Source: Pseudomonas viridiflava (GTDB lineage Bacteria > Pseudomonadota > Gammaproteobacteria > Pseudomonadales > Pseudomonadaceae). From it: a stretch of DNA of 64,000 nt. The DNA lies in the NCBI RefSeq assembly GCF_001642795.1, contig NZ_LKEH01000047.1, positions 24,494 through 88,493 on the forward strand. The letters are read 5' to 3'. Under the pieces are notes generated by a model. That model made no database searches. It was not told the DNA's origin and saw only the letters and a program-made list of their open reading frames with translations. Of this stretch, positions 45,001-54,422 are shown piece by piece (the stretch's first letter is position 1; each line of letters begins with the position of its first letter). A program made the translations under genes and the position numbers.

Positions 45001-45530
45001 TCATCGACCTGAAACCGGCGAGGGACACCCAGACGGTGGCAGGCCTGATCATTGCCCTGCGGGTGATGAAGAACAAGAAGGGCGACAAGATGGGTTTCAT
45101 TACCCTGGATGACCGCTCGGCGCGCATCGAAGCGTCACTGTTTGCCGAAGCCTTCCATTCGGCTCAGTCACTGTTGCAGACCGATGCTATGGTGGTGGTT
45201 GAAGGCGAAGTAAGTAATGATGACTTCTCCGGCGGCTTGAGGCTGCGTGCCAAGCGCGTCATGAGCATCGAGGATGCGCGGACCAATCTGGCCGAAAGCC
45301 TGCGAGTGACGGTGCATGCCGATGCACTCAAGGGTGACCGGCTGCGCTGGCTCGGCGATCTGTGCAAGCGCCATCGTGGTGCCTGTCCAATCACGGTGGA
45401 TTACACCGGTAAGGATGCCAAAGCGTTGCTGCAGTTCGGAGAAGCATGGCGAATCGATCCCGCAGACAGCTTGATTCAAGCGCTGCGTGACCAGTTCGGA
45501 CGTGAGAACGTCTTTCTCCAGTATCGCTGA
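42009..45530 (+). CDS. dnaE: DNA polymerase III alpha subunit
   Basis: A 1173-residue replicative polymerase. The PHP domain is first (FVHLRLHTEYSLVDGLVRVK). The C-family polymerase palm follows, with PGRGSGAGSLVAYVQKITDLDPL and catalytic aspartates in MPDFDVDFCMDGRDRVIDY; the third should be in KFDFLGLRTL. The fingers (IILYQEQVMQIAQVMAGYTLGGADMLRRAMGKKK), a helix-hairpin-helix/beta-binding region and a C-terminal OB fold (TVAGLIIALRVMKNKKGDKMGFITLDDRSARIEA) follow. Length is normal and the frame intact. It shares the cluster with accA downstream. Confidence 0.98.
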   Translation: MPASFVHLRLHTEYSLVDGLVRVKPLIKALTGMNMPAVAVTDQNNMCSLVKFYKAAQGAGIKPICGADLWLAGRDQDAALSRISLLVMNAQGYRNLTELISRGFIEGQRNGQIVIQREWVAQASDGLIALSAAKEGEIGMALLGGNPGEADELLREWMTVFPDRFYIEVQRTNRANDEEHLHAAVALADRHGAPLVATNDVRFIKQTDFEAHETRVCIGEGRALDDPRRSHNYSDQQYLKSPEEMAELFSDLPEALTNSVEIAKRCNIDVKLGTHFLPNFPIPDGMTIDEYFRKVSFDGLEERLSVLLPKDTTEDYEARRQVYVDRLNFELDIIIQMGFPGYFLIVMDFIQWAKSNGVPVGPGRGSGAGSLVAYVQKITDLDPLEYDLLFERFLNPERVSMPDFDVDFCMDGRDRVIDYVAEKYGRNAVSQIITFGSMAAKAVVRDVARVQGKSYGLADRLSKMIPFEVGMTLEKAYEQEEILRDFLKVDEEAAEIWEMALKLEGVVRNVGKHAGGVVIAPTKLTDFSPIYCDEAGDGLVTQFDKDDVEAAGLVKFDFLGLRTLTIIDWALKTINRDRAKVNEAPLDIAFIPLDDMPTYQLLQRAETTAVFQLESRGMKELIKKLKPDCLEDLIALVALFRPGPLQSGMVDDFINRKHGRAELSYPHVDYQYEGLKPVLAPTYGIILYQEQVMQIAQVMAGYTLGGADMLRRAMGKKKPEEMAKQRGGFIDGCKTNNIDPDLAGNIFDLVEKFAGYGFNKSHSAAYGLVSYQTAWLKTHYPAPFMAAVLSADMHNTDKVVTLIEEVRTMKLRLDAPDVNTSEFKFTVSDDGRILYGLGAIKGVGEGPVEAITEARSKGPFKDLFDFCARVDLKRVNKRTLDGLIRSGALDRLGPYFELEPKAYQANIDRNRSVLLAALEEAIQAAEQTARSRDSGHSDLFGGLFVEEDADVYANHRKTRELSLKDRLRGEKETLGLYLTGHPIDEYEGEIRRFARQRIIDLKPARDTQTVAGLIIALRVMKNKKGDKMGFITLDDRSARIEASLFAEAFHSAQSLLQTDAMVVVEGEVSNDDFSGGLRLRAKRVMSIEDARTNLAESLRVTVHADALKGDRLRWLGDLCKRHRGACPITVDYTGKDAKALLQFGEAWRIDPADSLIQALRDQFGRENVFLQYR

Positions 45531-45658
45531 AGGCCGCAGGCTAGATCTGCGCTCAGCCCTGAATTTTAATTTCGACCTGACCGCGCCTGTTCCCTGAGGG
45601 AAAGGCGCAGACGGATCAACCGGCCGGCCTCTTGGCCGTCGACCCAAGACGGATGCCT

Positions 45659-46606
45659 ATGAACCCGAATTTTCTGGATTTCGAACAGCCTATCGCTGAC
45701 TTGCAAGCCAAAATCGAAGAACTGCGCCTGGTGGGCAACGATAACTCGCTGAACATCGGTGACGAGATCTCCCGGTTGCAGGACAAGAGCAGGACTCTGA
45801 CCGAAAGTATCTTCGGCAACCTGACCAGCTGGCAGATTGCGCGCATGGCGCGTCATCCCCGTCGCCCGTACACACTGGATTACATCCAGAACATTTTCAC
45901 CGAGTTCGATGAGCTGCACGGTGATCGTCACTTCTCCGACGACGCGGCTATCGTGGGCGGCGTTGCGCGTCTGGAAGGTCAGCCTGTGATGGTGATCGGT
46001 CATCAGAAGGGTCGTGAAGTGCGCGAAAAGGTACGTCGTAACTTCGGCATGCCGCGTCCTGAAGGCTATCGCAAGGCCTGCCGCCTGATGGAAATGGCCG
46101 AGCGTTTCAAAATGCCGATCCTGACCTTCATCGACACACCGGGCGCCTACCCTGGCATTGACGCTGAAGAGCGCAACCAGAGCGAAGCGATTGCCTGGAA
46201 CCTGCGTGTCATGGCGCGTCTGAAAACCCCGATCATCGCCACGGTCATCGGCGAAGGCGGCTCGGGCGGTGCATTGGCCATCGGCGTGTGCGACCAGTTG
46301 AACATGCTGCAATATTCGACTTACGCGGTGATCTCGCCGGAAGGCTGCGCTTCGATTCTGTGGAAAACCGCCGAGAAAGCGCCGGACGCCGCCGAAGCGA
46401 TGGGTATCACTGCCGAGCGCCTGAAAGGCCTGGGCATCGTCGACAAGGTGATCACCGAGCCATTGGGCGGCGCGCACCGTGACCCGGTTGCCGCTTCGGC
46501 TTCGATTCGTGAAGAGCTGAGCAGCCAGTTGGCAATGCTCAAGAAGTTCGACAACGACGCGCTGCTGGCCCGTCGTTACGATCGTCTGATGAGCTACGGC
46601 TTGTAA
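45659..46606 (+). CDS. accA: Acetyl-CoA carboxylase carboxyltransferase alpha subunit
   Basis: A 315-residue subunit that with AccD transfers CO2 from biotin to acetyl-CoA, making malonyl-CoA. ATG 45659 (MNPNFLDFEQPIADLQAKIEEL) is chosen over nearby upstream starts by family length. The crotonase-type core is seen in DRHFSDDAAIVGGVARLEGQPVMVIGHQKG, TFIDTPGAYPGIDAEERNQSEAIAWNL, and IGEGGSGGALAIGVCDQLNMLQYSTYAVISPEGCASILW. A strong palindrome, the likely terminator, follows 55 bases after the stop. Confidence 0.97.
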   Translation: MNPNFLDFEQPIADLQAKIEELRLVGNDNSLNIGDEISRLQDKSRTLTESIFGNLTSWQIARMARHPRRPYTLDYIQNIFTEFDELHGDRHFSDDAAIVGGVARLEGQPVMVIGHQKGREVREKVRRNFGMPRPEGYRKACRLMEMAERFKMPILTFIDTPGAYPGIDAEERNQSEAIAWNLRVMARLKTPIIATVIGEGGSGGALAIGVCDQLNMLQYSTYAVISPEGCASILWKTAEKAPDAAEAMGITAERLKGLGIVDKVITEPLGGAHRDPVAASASIREELSSQLAMLKKFDNDALLARRYDRLMSYGL

Positions 46607-46661
46607 GGTGATCGTGGAGAGGGCGCTGTGTTGCTGACGCGGCACCTTCTCAAGGCAAACG

Positions 46662-46693
46662 CAAAACTGTGGGAGGCGCCTCCCACAGTTTTG
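46662..46693. terminator. Perfect 32-base palindrome after accA
   Basis: The two 16-base halves 46662-46677 and 46678-46693 are exactly complementary with no unpaired loop. The centre GGGAGGCGCCTCCC is shared with the outer part of the REP elements elsewhere in the window. The outer arms supply an A-run and T-run, giving bidirectional terminator character. It probably ends the long cluster before tilS. Confidence 0.75.
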
Positions 46694-46761
46694 TCGCTTC
46701 AGGGATTTGGCGTTGGCCTTGGTAGCGCAACCTGTCTCCTGTTTGTGGCAACACTCGTCTA

Positions 46762-48111
46762 ATGGCCTTATCAATGACCCATTCAAGCCATAGCGGTCAT
46801 GATCTCCCCGCCAGGCTGCTCCAAGCCCTGGCGCCCTGGCGCGATGCGCCTGTCTGGCACGTCGGTTTCTCTGGCGGTCTCGATTCCACTGTCCTGTTGC
46901 ATCTTCTGGCTGAGCTGGCCAGGCGCGAACGTTTGCCCGCTCTGAAAGCGATTCATGTTCATCACGGTCTGCAGGCTGCTGCCGATGACTGGCCTGAGCA
47001 TTGTCGGCAGGTCTGTCAGGCGCTCGATATGCCGCTGCAGATGATCAGGGTGAATGTGGAGTCAGGCGCCAGCCTCGAGCAGGCAGCCCGAGAGGCTCGG
47101 TATGCAGCGTTCTCGGCGCAGGTGGGCGAGGGTGAGGTTTTGCTGACGGGGCAGCACCGCGACGATCAGGCTGAAACACTGCTGTTTCGTCTGATGCGCG
47201 GTGCAGGTGTTCGAGGGCTTGCGGCGATGCCGGAGTCTCGTGCGCTCGGAAAAGGGCATCTGGTCAGACCCTTGCTGGACTGTTCGCGTGGCGAACTCGA
47301 AGGCTACGCCCGCGAGCACGGCCTTGGCTGGATCGAAGACCCCAGCAACGACAATGTCCGCTTTTCCCGTAATTTCCTGCGCGCACAGGTGATGCCGTTG
47401 CTGACCTCCAGATGGCCGCAGGCTGTTTCCAGCATGGCGCGCACGGCCCGTCATCTCGGTGAAGCCCAAGAACTCCTTGGCGAGCTTGCCGAGCAGGATC
47501 TGGCCGCCTCTCAAGCCACTACGTCCTTTGTATGGCTCGGCCTTCCCGTGCTGGCTATCGGGCCTCTTGCAGGTTTGTCCGCGACTCGCCAACGCAACGC
47601 GCTGCGTCACTGGCTCGCGCCACTGACCCGCTTGCCTGATACGGATCACTGGGCGGGCTGGGACACCTTGCGCGACGCGGGGGAGGGTGCGCAGCCGGTC
47701 TGGCGATTGGCCGATGGAGAACTGCATCGTACTCAGGGGCATATCTGGTGGCTGCCCCGGCCGTGGCTTCGCCCCGTCGAAGGCATATTCACCTGGCCTG
47801 ATCCTCACGAGCCGTTGAGCCTTCCCGGTAACGGGCGTATCTCGATACAGGGCGATGCGCCGCAAGGGCCGCTCGAGGTGCGTTATCGTCAGGGATCCGA
47901 AGTCATGCAAGTGGCACGGCGAGGTCATCGCGATCTCAAGCGCCTGTTCAACGAGCACGGTGTGCCTACGTTCGTCCGCGGCAGATTGCCGCTGCTGTAC
48001 TGCGATGACCAACTGCTGGCGGTCGCCGGGCTGGCTGGACTGGACGCTTCACCCAATGGAAGCTGGCAATTGCGCTGGGCCGCACCGACCAGCGACCAAA
48101 GTTTGAGCTGA
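46762..48111 (+). CDS. tilS: tRNA(Ile)-lysidine synthase
   Basis: A 449-residue N-type ATP pyrophosphatase that converts C34 of tRNA-Ile(CAU) to lysidine, so that it reads AUA. The PP-loop is VGFSGGLDSTVLLHLLAEL; HVHHGLQAAADDWPEHC and TGQHRDDQAETLLFRLMRG are the next conserved blocks, and WIEDPSNDNVRFSRNFLR follows. The C-terminal TilS domains end with DDQLLAVAGLAGL. The ATG at 46762 is used; ATG 46774 is equally possible. The low conservation of its C-terminal half is normal. Confidence 0.95.
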   Translation: MALSMTHSSHSGHDLPARLLQALAPWRDAPVWHVGFSGGLDSTVLLHLLAELARRERLPALKAIHVHHGLQAAADDWPEHCRQVCQALDMPLQMIRVNVESGASLEQAAREARYAAFSAQVGEGEVLLTGQHRDDQAETLLFRLMRGAGVRGLAAMPESRALGKGHLVRPLLDCSRGELEGYAREHGLGWIEDPSNDNVRFSRNFLRAQVMPLLTSRWPQAVSSMARTARHLGEAQELLGELAEQDLAASQATTSFVWLGLPVLAIGPLAGLSATRQRNALRHWLAPLTRLPDTDHWAGWDTLRDAGEGAQPVWRLADGELHRTQGHIWWLPRPWLRPVEGIFTWPDPHEPLSLPGNGRISIQGDAPQGPLEVRYRQGSEVMQVARRGHRDLKRLFNEHGVPTFVRGRLPLLYCDDQLLAVAGLAGLDASPNGSWQLRWAAPTSDQSLS

Positions 48112-48151
48112 AAGGGCCTTTCAGGTAGACTACGCTCCCTTCTTGATACAG

Positions 48152-48181
48152 CTTCTGTTGGTTCTTTTGAAACAACAGAAG
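48152..48181 (+). promoter_or_regulatory. Inverted repeat in the pyrG upstream region
   Basis: CTTCTGTTG (48152-48160) and CAACAGAAG (48173-48181) are perfect 9-base inverted copies with a 12-base spacer, 40 bases after the tilS stop and about 195 bases before pyrG. It could be an operator or an RNA hairpin. The rest of 48112-48376 contains a short possible leader frame at 48288-48368 and nothing else I can name. Confidence 0.4.
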
Positions 48182-48376
48182 TTGCCGGTTACCAACCCGT
48201 ATTTACGGGGCGATTTCTTAAAATGTAGCGCGTAATAGGCAGGCTTTCGGCCGGTCGGTTTCAACGCAGCAGTTTCGGGAGTGCACCGTGAATTTTGTCG
48301 GTAATCGGGGGCTTCGGCCTTCCTTCGCTTTCCCCGGCGGCTCTGACCGCTTTAACGCAGACTTCTAGGGTTTTTC

Positions 48377-50008
<1,632 letters not shown>

Positions 50009-50024
50009 CAGGGAAGATAAGCAC

Positions 50025-50870
50025 ATGGCTCAGAAAATCATCCGCGTAGGCTCCATCGAGATCGCCAACGACAAACCAATGGTTCTGTTCGGTGGCATGA
50101 ACGTGCTGGAGTCCCGCGACATGGCCATGCAGGTCTGCGAAGAATATGTGCGGGTTACCGAAAAGCTTGGTATCCCTTACGTGTTCAAGGCCAGCTTCGA
50201 CAAGGCCAACCGTTCCTCAGTGACGTCCTACCGTGGTCCCGGGCTGGAAGAGGGCATGCGCATTTTCGAAGAGATCAAGCGCACCTTCAATGTGCCCTTG
50301 ATCACTGATGTGCATGAGCCCGAGCAGGCTGCTGTCGTTGCCGAAGTGTGCGACATCATCCAGCTGCCGGCTTTCCTGTCGCGCCAGACCGACCTGGTGG
50401 TCGCGATGGCGAAGACCGGTGCGGTCATCAACATCAAGAAGGCCCAGTTTCTCGCGCCTCAGGAGATGAAACACATCCTGACCAAGTGCGAAGAAGCCGG
50501 GAACGATCAGTTGATCCTGTGCGAGCGCGGTTCCAGCTTCGGTTACAACAACCTGGTGGTGGACATGCTCGGCTTCGGCATCATGAAGCAGTTCGAGTAC
50601 CCGGTTCTGTTCGACGTGACCCACGCCCTGCAAATGCCGGGCGGTCGTGCCGATTCGGCCGGTGGTCGCCGCGCTCAGGTCCTGGACCTGGCCAAGGCCG
50701 GTATCAGCCAGAATCTGGCCGGTCTGTTTCTTGAGGCCCACCCGGATCCTGACAACGCCAAATGCGATGGTCCCTGCGCATTGCGCCTGGACAAGCTGGA
50801 GCCCTTCCTGGCTCAGCTCAAGTCGCTGGATGAACTTGTGAAAAGTTTTCCGATCGTAGAGACCGCTTGA
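50025..50870 (+). CDS. kdsA: 2-dehydro-3-deoxyphosphooctonate aldolase (KDO 8-P synthase)
   Basis: A 281-residue TIM-barrel enzyme that condenses PEP with arabinose 5-phosphate for the KDO of LPS. Family motifs are PYVFKASFDKANRSSVTSYRGPGLEEG, TDVHEPEQAAVVAEVCDIIQLPAFLSRQTDL, KKAQFLAPQEM and FDVTHALQMPGG. The metal-independent type is suggested by the Asn in SFDKANRSS (Cys in the metal-dependent branch is N-terminal and not seen). It lies 16 bases after pyrG. Confidence 0.97.
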   Translation: MAQKIIRVGSIEIANDKPMVLFGGMNVLESRDMAMQVCEEYVRVTEKLGIPYVFKASFDKANRSSVTSYRGPGLEEGMRIFEEIKRTFNVPLITDVHEPEQAAVVAEVCDIIQLPAFLSRQTDLVVAMAKTGAVINIKKAQFLAPQEMKHILTKCEEAGNDQLILCERGSSFGYNNLVVDMLGFGIMKQFEYPVLFDVTHALQMPGGRADSAGGRRAQVLDLAKAGISQNLAGLFLEAHPDPDNAKCDGPCALRLDKLEPFLAQLKSLDELVKSFPIVETA

Positions 50871-50896
50871 GCAGGGTTCTCCGGTAAAGTGCCGTT

Positions 50897-50916
50897 CCCC
50901 GTCATTCGTGACGGGG
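50897..50916 (+). terminator. UUCG-loop hairpin between kdsA and eno
   Basis: CCCCGTCA (50897-50904) and TGACGGGG (50909-50916) form a perfect 8-bp stem capped by the very stable TTCG tetraloop, 26 bases after the kdsA stop. Only a couple of T follow, so it may be a weak terminator or an mRNA processing site separating kdsA from eno. Confidence 0.6.
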
Positions 50917-51008
50917 TTGTCGCATTCAGGCCTGCCGTTTTTTGCGTCTGATTGCGAACATCGTTTCCCAGCTGCGTCGTTTTCGTCAATCTTGGAGTGT
51001 TTACAACA

Positions 51009-52295
51009 ATGGCAAAAATCGTCGACATCAAAGGTCGTGAAGTTCTCGACTCCCGTGGCAATCCCACCGTGGAAGCAGATGTGCTCCTCGATAACGGCAT
51101 CATTGGCAGCGCCTGCGCGCCGTCCGGTGCTTCAACCGGCTCGCGCGAAGCGCTGGAGCTGCGTGATGGCGACAAGAGCCGTTACATGGGCAAGGGCGTT
51201 CTGAAGGCAGTCGCCAACATCAACGGTCCGATCCGCGACCTGCTGCTGGGCAAGGACCCGGTAGACCAGAAGGCGCTGGACCACGCGATGATCGCGCTGG
51301 ACGCGACCGAGAACAAGGCAAGCCTGGGCGCCAACGCGATCCTCGCTGTATCCCTGGCTGCCGCAAAGGCCGCTGCCCAGGATCAGGATCTGCCGCTGTA
51401 CGCGCACATCGCCAATCTGAACGGCACGCCGGGCGTCTACTCGATGCCAGTCCCGATGATGAACATCATCAACGGTGGCGAGCACGCCGATAACAACATC
51501 GACATTCAGGAATTCATGGTTCAGCCGGTGGGCGCCAAGTCGTTCGCTGAAGGCCTGCGTTGGGGTACCGAGATTTTTCACCACCTCAAGGCTGTACTGA
51601 AGGCCCGTGGCCTGAACACCGCCGTGGGTGACGAAGGTGGTTTTGCGCCTAACCTGGCCTCCAACGAAGAAGCGCTCAGCGCCATCGCCGAAGCCGTTTC
51701 CAACGCCGGTTATAAGCTGGGCACCGATGTGACCCTGGCCCTGGATTGCGCGGCCAGCGAGTTCTACAAGGACGGCAAGTACAAGCTCAGCGAAGAAGGC
51801 GAATACGATTCTGCCGGTTTCGCCGACTATCTGGCTGATCTGGTCAGCAAGCACCCGATCATCTCCATCGAGGACGGTCTGGACGAATCCGACTGGGCAG
51901 GCTGGAAGATTCTCACCGACAAGATCGGCGACAAGATCCAGCTGGTGGGCGACGACCTGTTCGTGACCAACACCAAGATCCTGAAGGAAGGCATCGACAA
52001 GAAGATCGCCAACTCGATCCTGATCAAGTTCAACCAGATCGGTACACTGACCGAAACGCTGGAAGCCATTCAGATGGCCAAGGCTGCCGGTTACACTGCC
52101 GTGATCTCGCACCGTTCCGGTGAAACCGAAGATTCGACCATTGCCGATCTGGCCGTGGGCACGTCTGCCGGCCAGATCAAGACCGGTTCGCTGTGCCGTT
52201 CCGATCGTGTATCCAAGTACAACCAGCTGCTGCGTATCGAAGAGCAACTGGGTTCCAAAGCCGTTTATAACGGCCGCGCCGAGTTTCGCGGTTGA
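51009..52295 (+). CDS. eno: Enolase
   Basis: A 428-residue glycolytic enzyme (2-phosphoglycerate to PEP); in many Gram-negatives it is also a degradosome subunit. ATG 51009 (MAKIVDIKGREVLDSRGNPTVEADV) is used. SGASTGSREALELRD, MPVPMMNIINGGEHADNNIDIQEFM, DEGGFAPNL, SIEDGLDESDW and the signature LIKFNQIGTLTETL followed by SHRSGETEDSTIADLAVG cover the metal and catalytic residues. Strong codon bias fits high expression. Confidence 0.98.
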   Translation: MAKIVDIKGREVLDSRGNPTVEADVLLDNGIIGSACAPSGASTGSREALELRDGDKSRYMGKGVLKAVANINGPIRDLLLGKDPVDQKALDHAMIALDATENKASLGANAILAVSLAAAKAAAQDQDLPLYAHIANLNGTPGVYSMPVPMMNIINGGEHADNNIDIQEFMVQPVGAKSFAEGLRWGTEIFHHLKAVLKARGLNTAVGDEGGFAPNLASNEEALSAIAEAVSNAGYKLGTDVTLALDCAASEFYKDGKYKLSEEGEYDSAGFADYLADLVSKHPIISIEDGLDESDWAGWKILTDKIGDKIQLVGDDLFVTNTKILKEGIDKKIANSILIKFNQIGTLTETLEAIQMAKAAGYTAVISHRSGETEDSTIADLAVGTSAGQIKTGSLCRSDRVSKYNQLLRIEEQLGSKAVYNGRAEFRG

Positions 52296-52324
52296 TCCAT
52301 AGATGGTAAAAGACGCAGGGCGTT

Positions 52325-52420
52325 GCGGGAAAAACGGTTCATCCGGTTTCGCCCGCCCTGCCGATGCTGACGCTCCGCTGTAACCTGGAGTGATTGAGCC
52401 TGGCTTATGTCAGGCTCAAT
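52325..52420 (+). promoter_or_regulatory. Two hairpins between eno and ftsB
   Basis: An imperfect GC-rich hairpin lies at 52325-52356 (GCGGG near its start, CCCGC near its end), 30 bases after eno. A perfect 10-bp hairpin follows, ATTGAGCCTG (52393-52402) with CAGGCTCAAT (52411-52420), 65 bases before ftsB. The first may be the eno terminator; the second lacks a T-run and may be regulatory. Confidence 0.45.
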
Positions 52421-52484
52421 GCCCTCAGTCATTTGTTTGTTGTGTTGGCTCTGCCGTCTTTTCTACTGGGTACCTGATATTTCA

Positions 52485-52763
52485 ATGCGCAGTCCTAACT
52501 GGTTGTTCCTCATCCTGCTTTTGTTGCTTGCCGGTTTGCAATATCGCCTGTGGGTGGGTAATGGCAGCCTGGCGCAAGTGGCCAGCCTGAACCAGCAGAT
52601 CGCGGATCAGCATGCCGAGAATCAGGTGTTGCTGGAGCGCAATCGCGTGCTGGATGCTGAAGTCATGGAATTGAAGAAAGGGCTGGAAACCGTTGAGGAG
52701 CGTGCACGCCATGAGCTGGGCATGGTCAAGGACGGCGAGACCCTCTATCAGCTCGCGCAATAA
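52485..52763 (+). CDS. ftsB: Cell division protein FtsB
   Basis: A 92-residue bitopic divisome protein, partner of FtsL and FtsQ. A short cytoplasmic N-terminus (MRSPNW) is followed by one membrane helix (LFLILLLLLAGLQYRLWVG) and a periplasmic leucine-zipper coiled coil (LAQVASLNQQIADQHAENQVLLERNRVLDAEVMELKK). It ends with the conserved EERARHELGMVKDGETLYQ. The start at ATG 52485 gives the normal length; an upstream in-frame extension is not family-like. ispD follows 15 bases later. Confidence 0.93.
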   Translation: MRSPNWLFLILLLLLAGLQYRLWVGNGSLAQVASLNQQIADQHAENQVLLERNRVLDAEVMELKKGLETVEERARHELGMVKDGETLYQLAQ

Positions 52764-52778
52764 TAAAAAGTAGGTGTC

Positions 52779-53489
52779 ATGAAAGACTTTCTCCCTGCCT
52801 TCTGGGCGGTGATACCTGCAGCGGGCATCGGCGCCCGCATGGCAGCAGACCGGCCCAAGCAGTACCTGCAACTGGGCAGTCTGACCATTCTCGAACACAG
52901 CCTGTTAAGTTTTCTGGATCACCCCCGTCTCAAGGGTCTGGTGATCAGCCTTGCCGTGGACGACCCTTACTGGTCCGCTTTGCCCTGTGCGCTGGATTCC
53001 CGGATCCAGCGGGTGGACGGTGGCAAGGAGCGCTCAGGTTCGGTACTCAACGCTTTGCTGCACCTGCATGCGCAGGGCGCCAGCGATGATGACTGGGTGC
53101 TGGTTCACGACGCGGCGCGTCCGAATCTGGCCCGTAGCGACCTGGACAACCTGCTCAGCGAACTGGCGGATGACCCGGTCGGAGGCCTGCTGGCCGTTCC
53201 GGCGCGAGACACGCTCAAACGCGCTGACAGCCATGGTCGTGTAACTGAAACGGTTGATCGCAGCATGATATGGCAAGCCTATACGCCGCAGATGTTCCGC
53301 CTCGGAGCCCTCCATCGCGCGCTGGCGGACAGTCTGGTCTCAGATGTCAGCATCACCGATGAGGCTTCAGCCATCGAGTGGGCGGGGCAGTCGCCGCGTC
53401 TGATCGAAGGACGATCCGACAACATCAAGGTCACCCGACCTGAAGACCTTGAATGGTTGCGTTTGCGTCGGGGTGAGTTCGGTCGCTGA
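52779..53489 (+). CDS. ispD: 2-C-methyl-D-erythritol 4-phosphate cytidylyltransferase
   Basis: A 236-residue MEP-pathway enzyme forming CDP-ME. The nucleotide-binding N-terminus is WAVIPAAGIGARMAADRPKQYLQL, with the conserved Arg and Lys. VLVHDAARPNLARSDLDNLL and TVDRSMIWQAYTPQMFR are the substrate blocks, and ITDEASAIEWAGQSPRLIEGRSDNIKVT the C-terminal signature. It ends 12 bases before the convergent LysR gene, with a small hairpin (53497-53512) over the junction. Confidence 0.96.
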   Translation: MKDFLPAFWAVIPAAGIGARMAADRPKQYLQLGSLTILEHSLLSFLDHPRLKGLVISLAVDDPYWSALPCALDSRIQRVDGGKERSGSVLNALLHLHAQGASDDDWVLVHDAARPNLARSDLDNLLSELADDPVGGLLAVPARDTLKRADSHGRVTETVDRSMIWQAYTPQMFRLGALHRALADSLVSDVSITDEASAIEWAGQSPRLIEGRSDNIKVTRPEDLEWLRLRRGEFGR

Positions 53490-53501
53490 GAGGTTCACCG
53501 G

Positions 53502-54398
53502 CTACTGCCGGTACTCTTCTCGCATTAACAAGCCTTCCTTCAAATAGTCCACCAGCTTGCGTACCTTGGGCGAAAGGTGGCGTTGCTGTGGATACAGCGC
53601 CCAGACAGCCGTGTTGGGCGGCTGGTGCATCTCCAGCAACGAAATCAGCGCGCCGCTCTTCAGGTGATTCTGCACGTAATAATCCGGTAGCTGGCACAGA
53701 CCGACGCCGTGCAATGCCGCATCGAGTACGGCCTGGCCGCTGTTGCATCGCCAGTTGCCCTGTACGCGCTGAGAGAATTCCCGCCCATTCTGTTGCAGCA
53801 ACCAGGTATCGCTGCCACCGATCAGACAGTTGTGGCGACTCAGTTCCGACAGGCTGTGAGGACGGCCGTAGCGTGCGATGTAGGAAGGTGCTGCGCACAG
53901 GTACATCTGGCGAGGTGCAAGGCGCGTGGCCACCATGCGTGAGTCCTGCAGGCGCCCCAGCCGTATCGCCAGGTCCATGCCTTCGTGGACCAGATCGAGT
54001 GTGTCGTTGCTCAATTCGATGTCGACCCGCAGATGCGGATAAACGTCCATGAAGCGAGTCACCAGTGGCGTGATGAAACGCTCGCCGTAAGCCACAGCGC
54101 AGGTCATGCGCAACAGTCCCTTGGGTTCACTGGTGAGGTCGCCCACCGCGCGCAGTGCTTCTTCGCGTCCATCCTGCAGACGCTGGCAATGATGCAGGAA
54201 CGTCTGACCGGCTTCAGTCAACGCCACCTTGCGTGTGCTGCGGTACAGCAGGCGAGTCTGCAGCCGTTCTTCAAGCCGGACGATCTGACGGCTGACGTGT
54301 GAAGAGGACACCCCCAGACGCTGAGCTGCCGCAGTGAACTGGCCACATTCGGCCACCGCCACGAACTCGTCGAGGCCTTCCCAGCGATTGGTGTACAT
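53502..54398 (-). CDS. gfnR: LysR-family regulator of formaldehyde detoxification (GfnR-like)
   Basis: A 298-residue LysR-type regulator. The N-terminal winged helix-turn-helix is WEGLDEFVAVAECGQFTAAAQRLGVSSSHVSRQIVRLEERLQTRLL, and the effector domain begins near residue 90 (KGLLRMTCAVAYGERFITPLVTRFM). It is divergent from adhC with a palindromic candidate site between them. In P. aeruginosa the LysR gene in this position (PA3630, GfnR) activates adhC-fghA in response to formaldehyde, as I recall; the symbol is given on that synteny. Confidence 0.8.
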   Translation of the reverse strand: MYTNRWEGLDEFVAVAECGQFTAAAQRLGVSSSHVSRQIVRLEERLQTRLLYRSTRKVALTEAGQTFLHHCQRLQDGREEALRAVGDLTSEPKGLLRMTCAVAYGERFITPLVTRFMDVYPHLRVDIELSNDTLDLVHEGMDLAIRLGRLQDSRMVATRLAPRQMYLCAAPSYIARYGRPHSLSELSRHNCLIGGSDTWLLQQNGREFSQRVQGNWRCNSGQAVLDAALHGVGLCQLPDYYVQNHLKSGALISLLEMHQPPNTAVWALYPQQRHLSPKVRKLVDYLKEGLLMREEYRQ

Positions 54399-54400
54399 CG

Positions 54401-54422
54401 ATTATCCCTGTACAGCATTAAT
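54401..54422. promoter_or_regulatory. Palindromic site between gfnR and adhC
   Basis: ATTA-N3-CTGTACAG-N3-TAAT: an inverted repeat of 22 bases with an 8-base perfect core, starting two bases before the LysR start codon on its upstream side. LysR proteins bind interrupted palindromes in divergent promoters, so this is the most likely GfnR site. The adhC start is 80 bases away. Confidence 0.5.
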
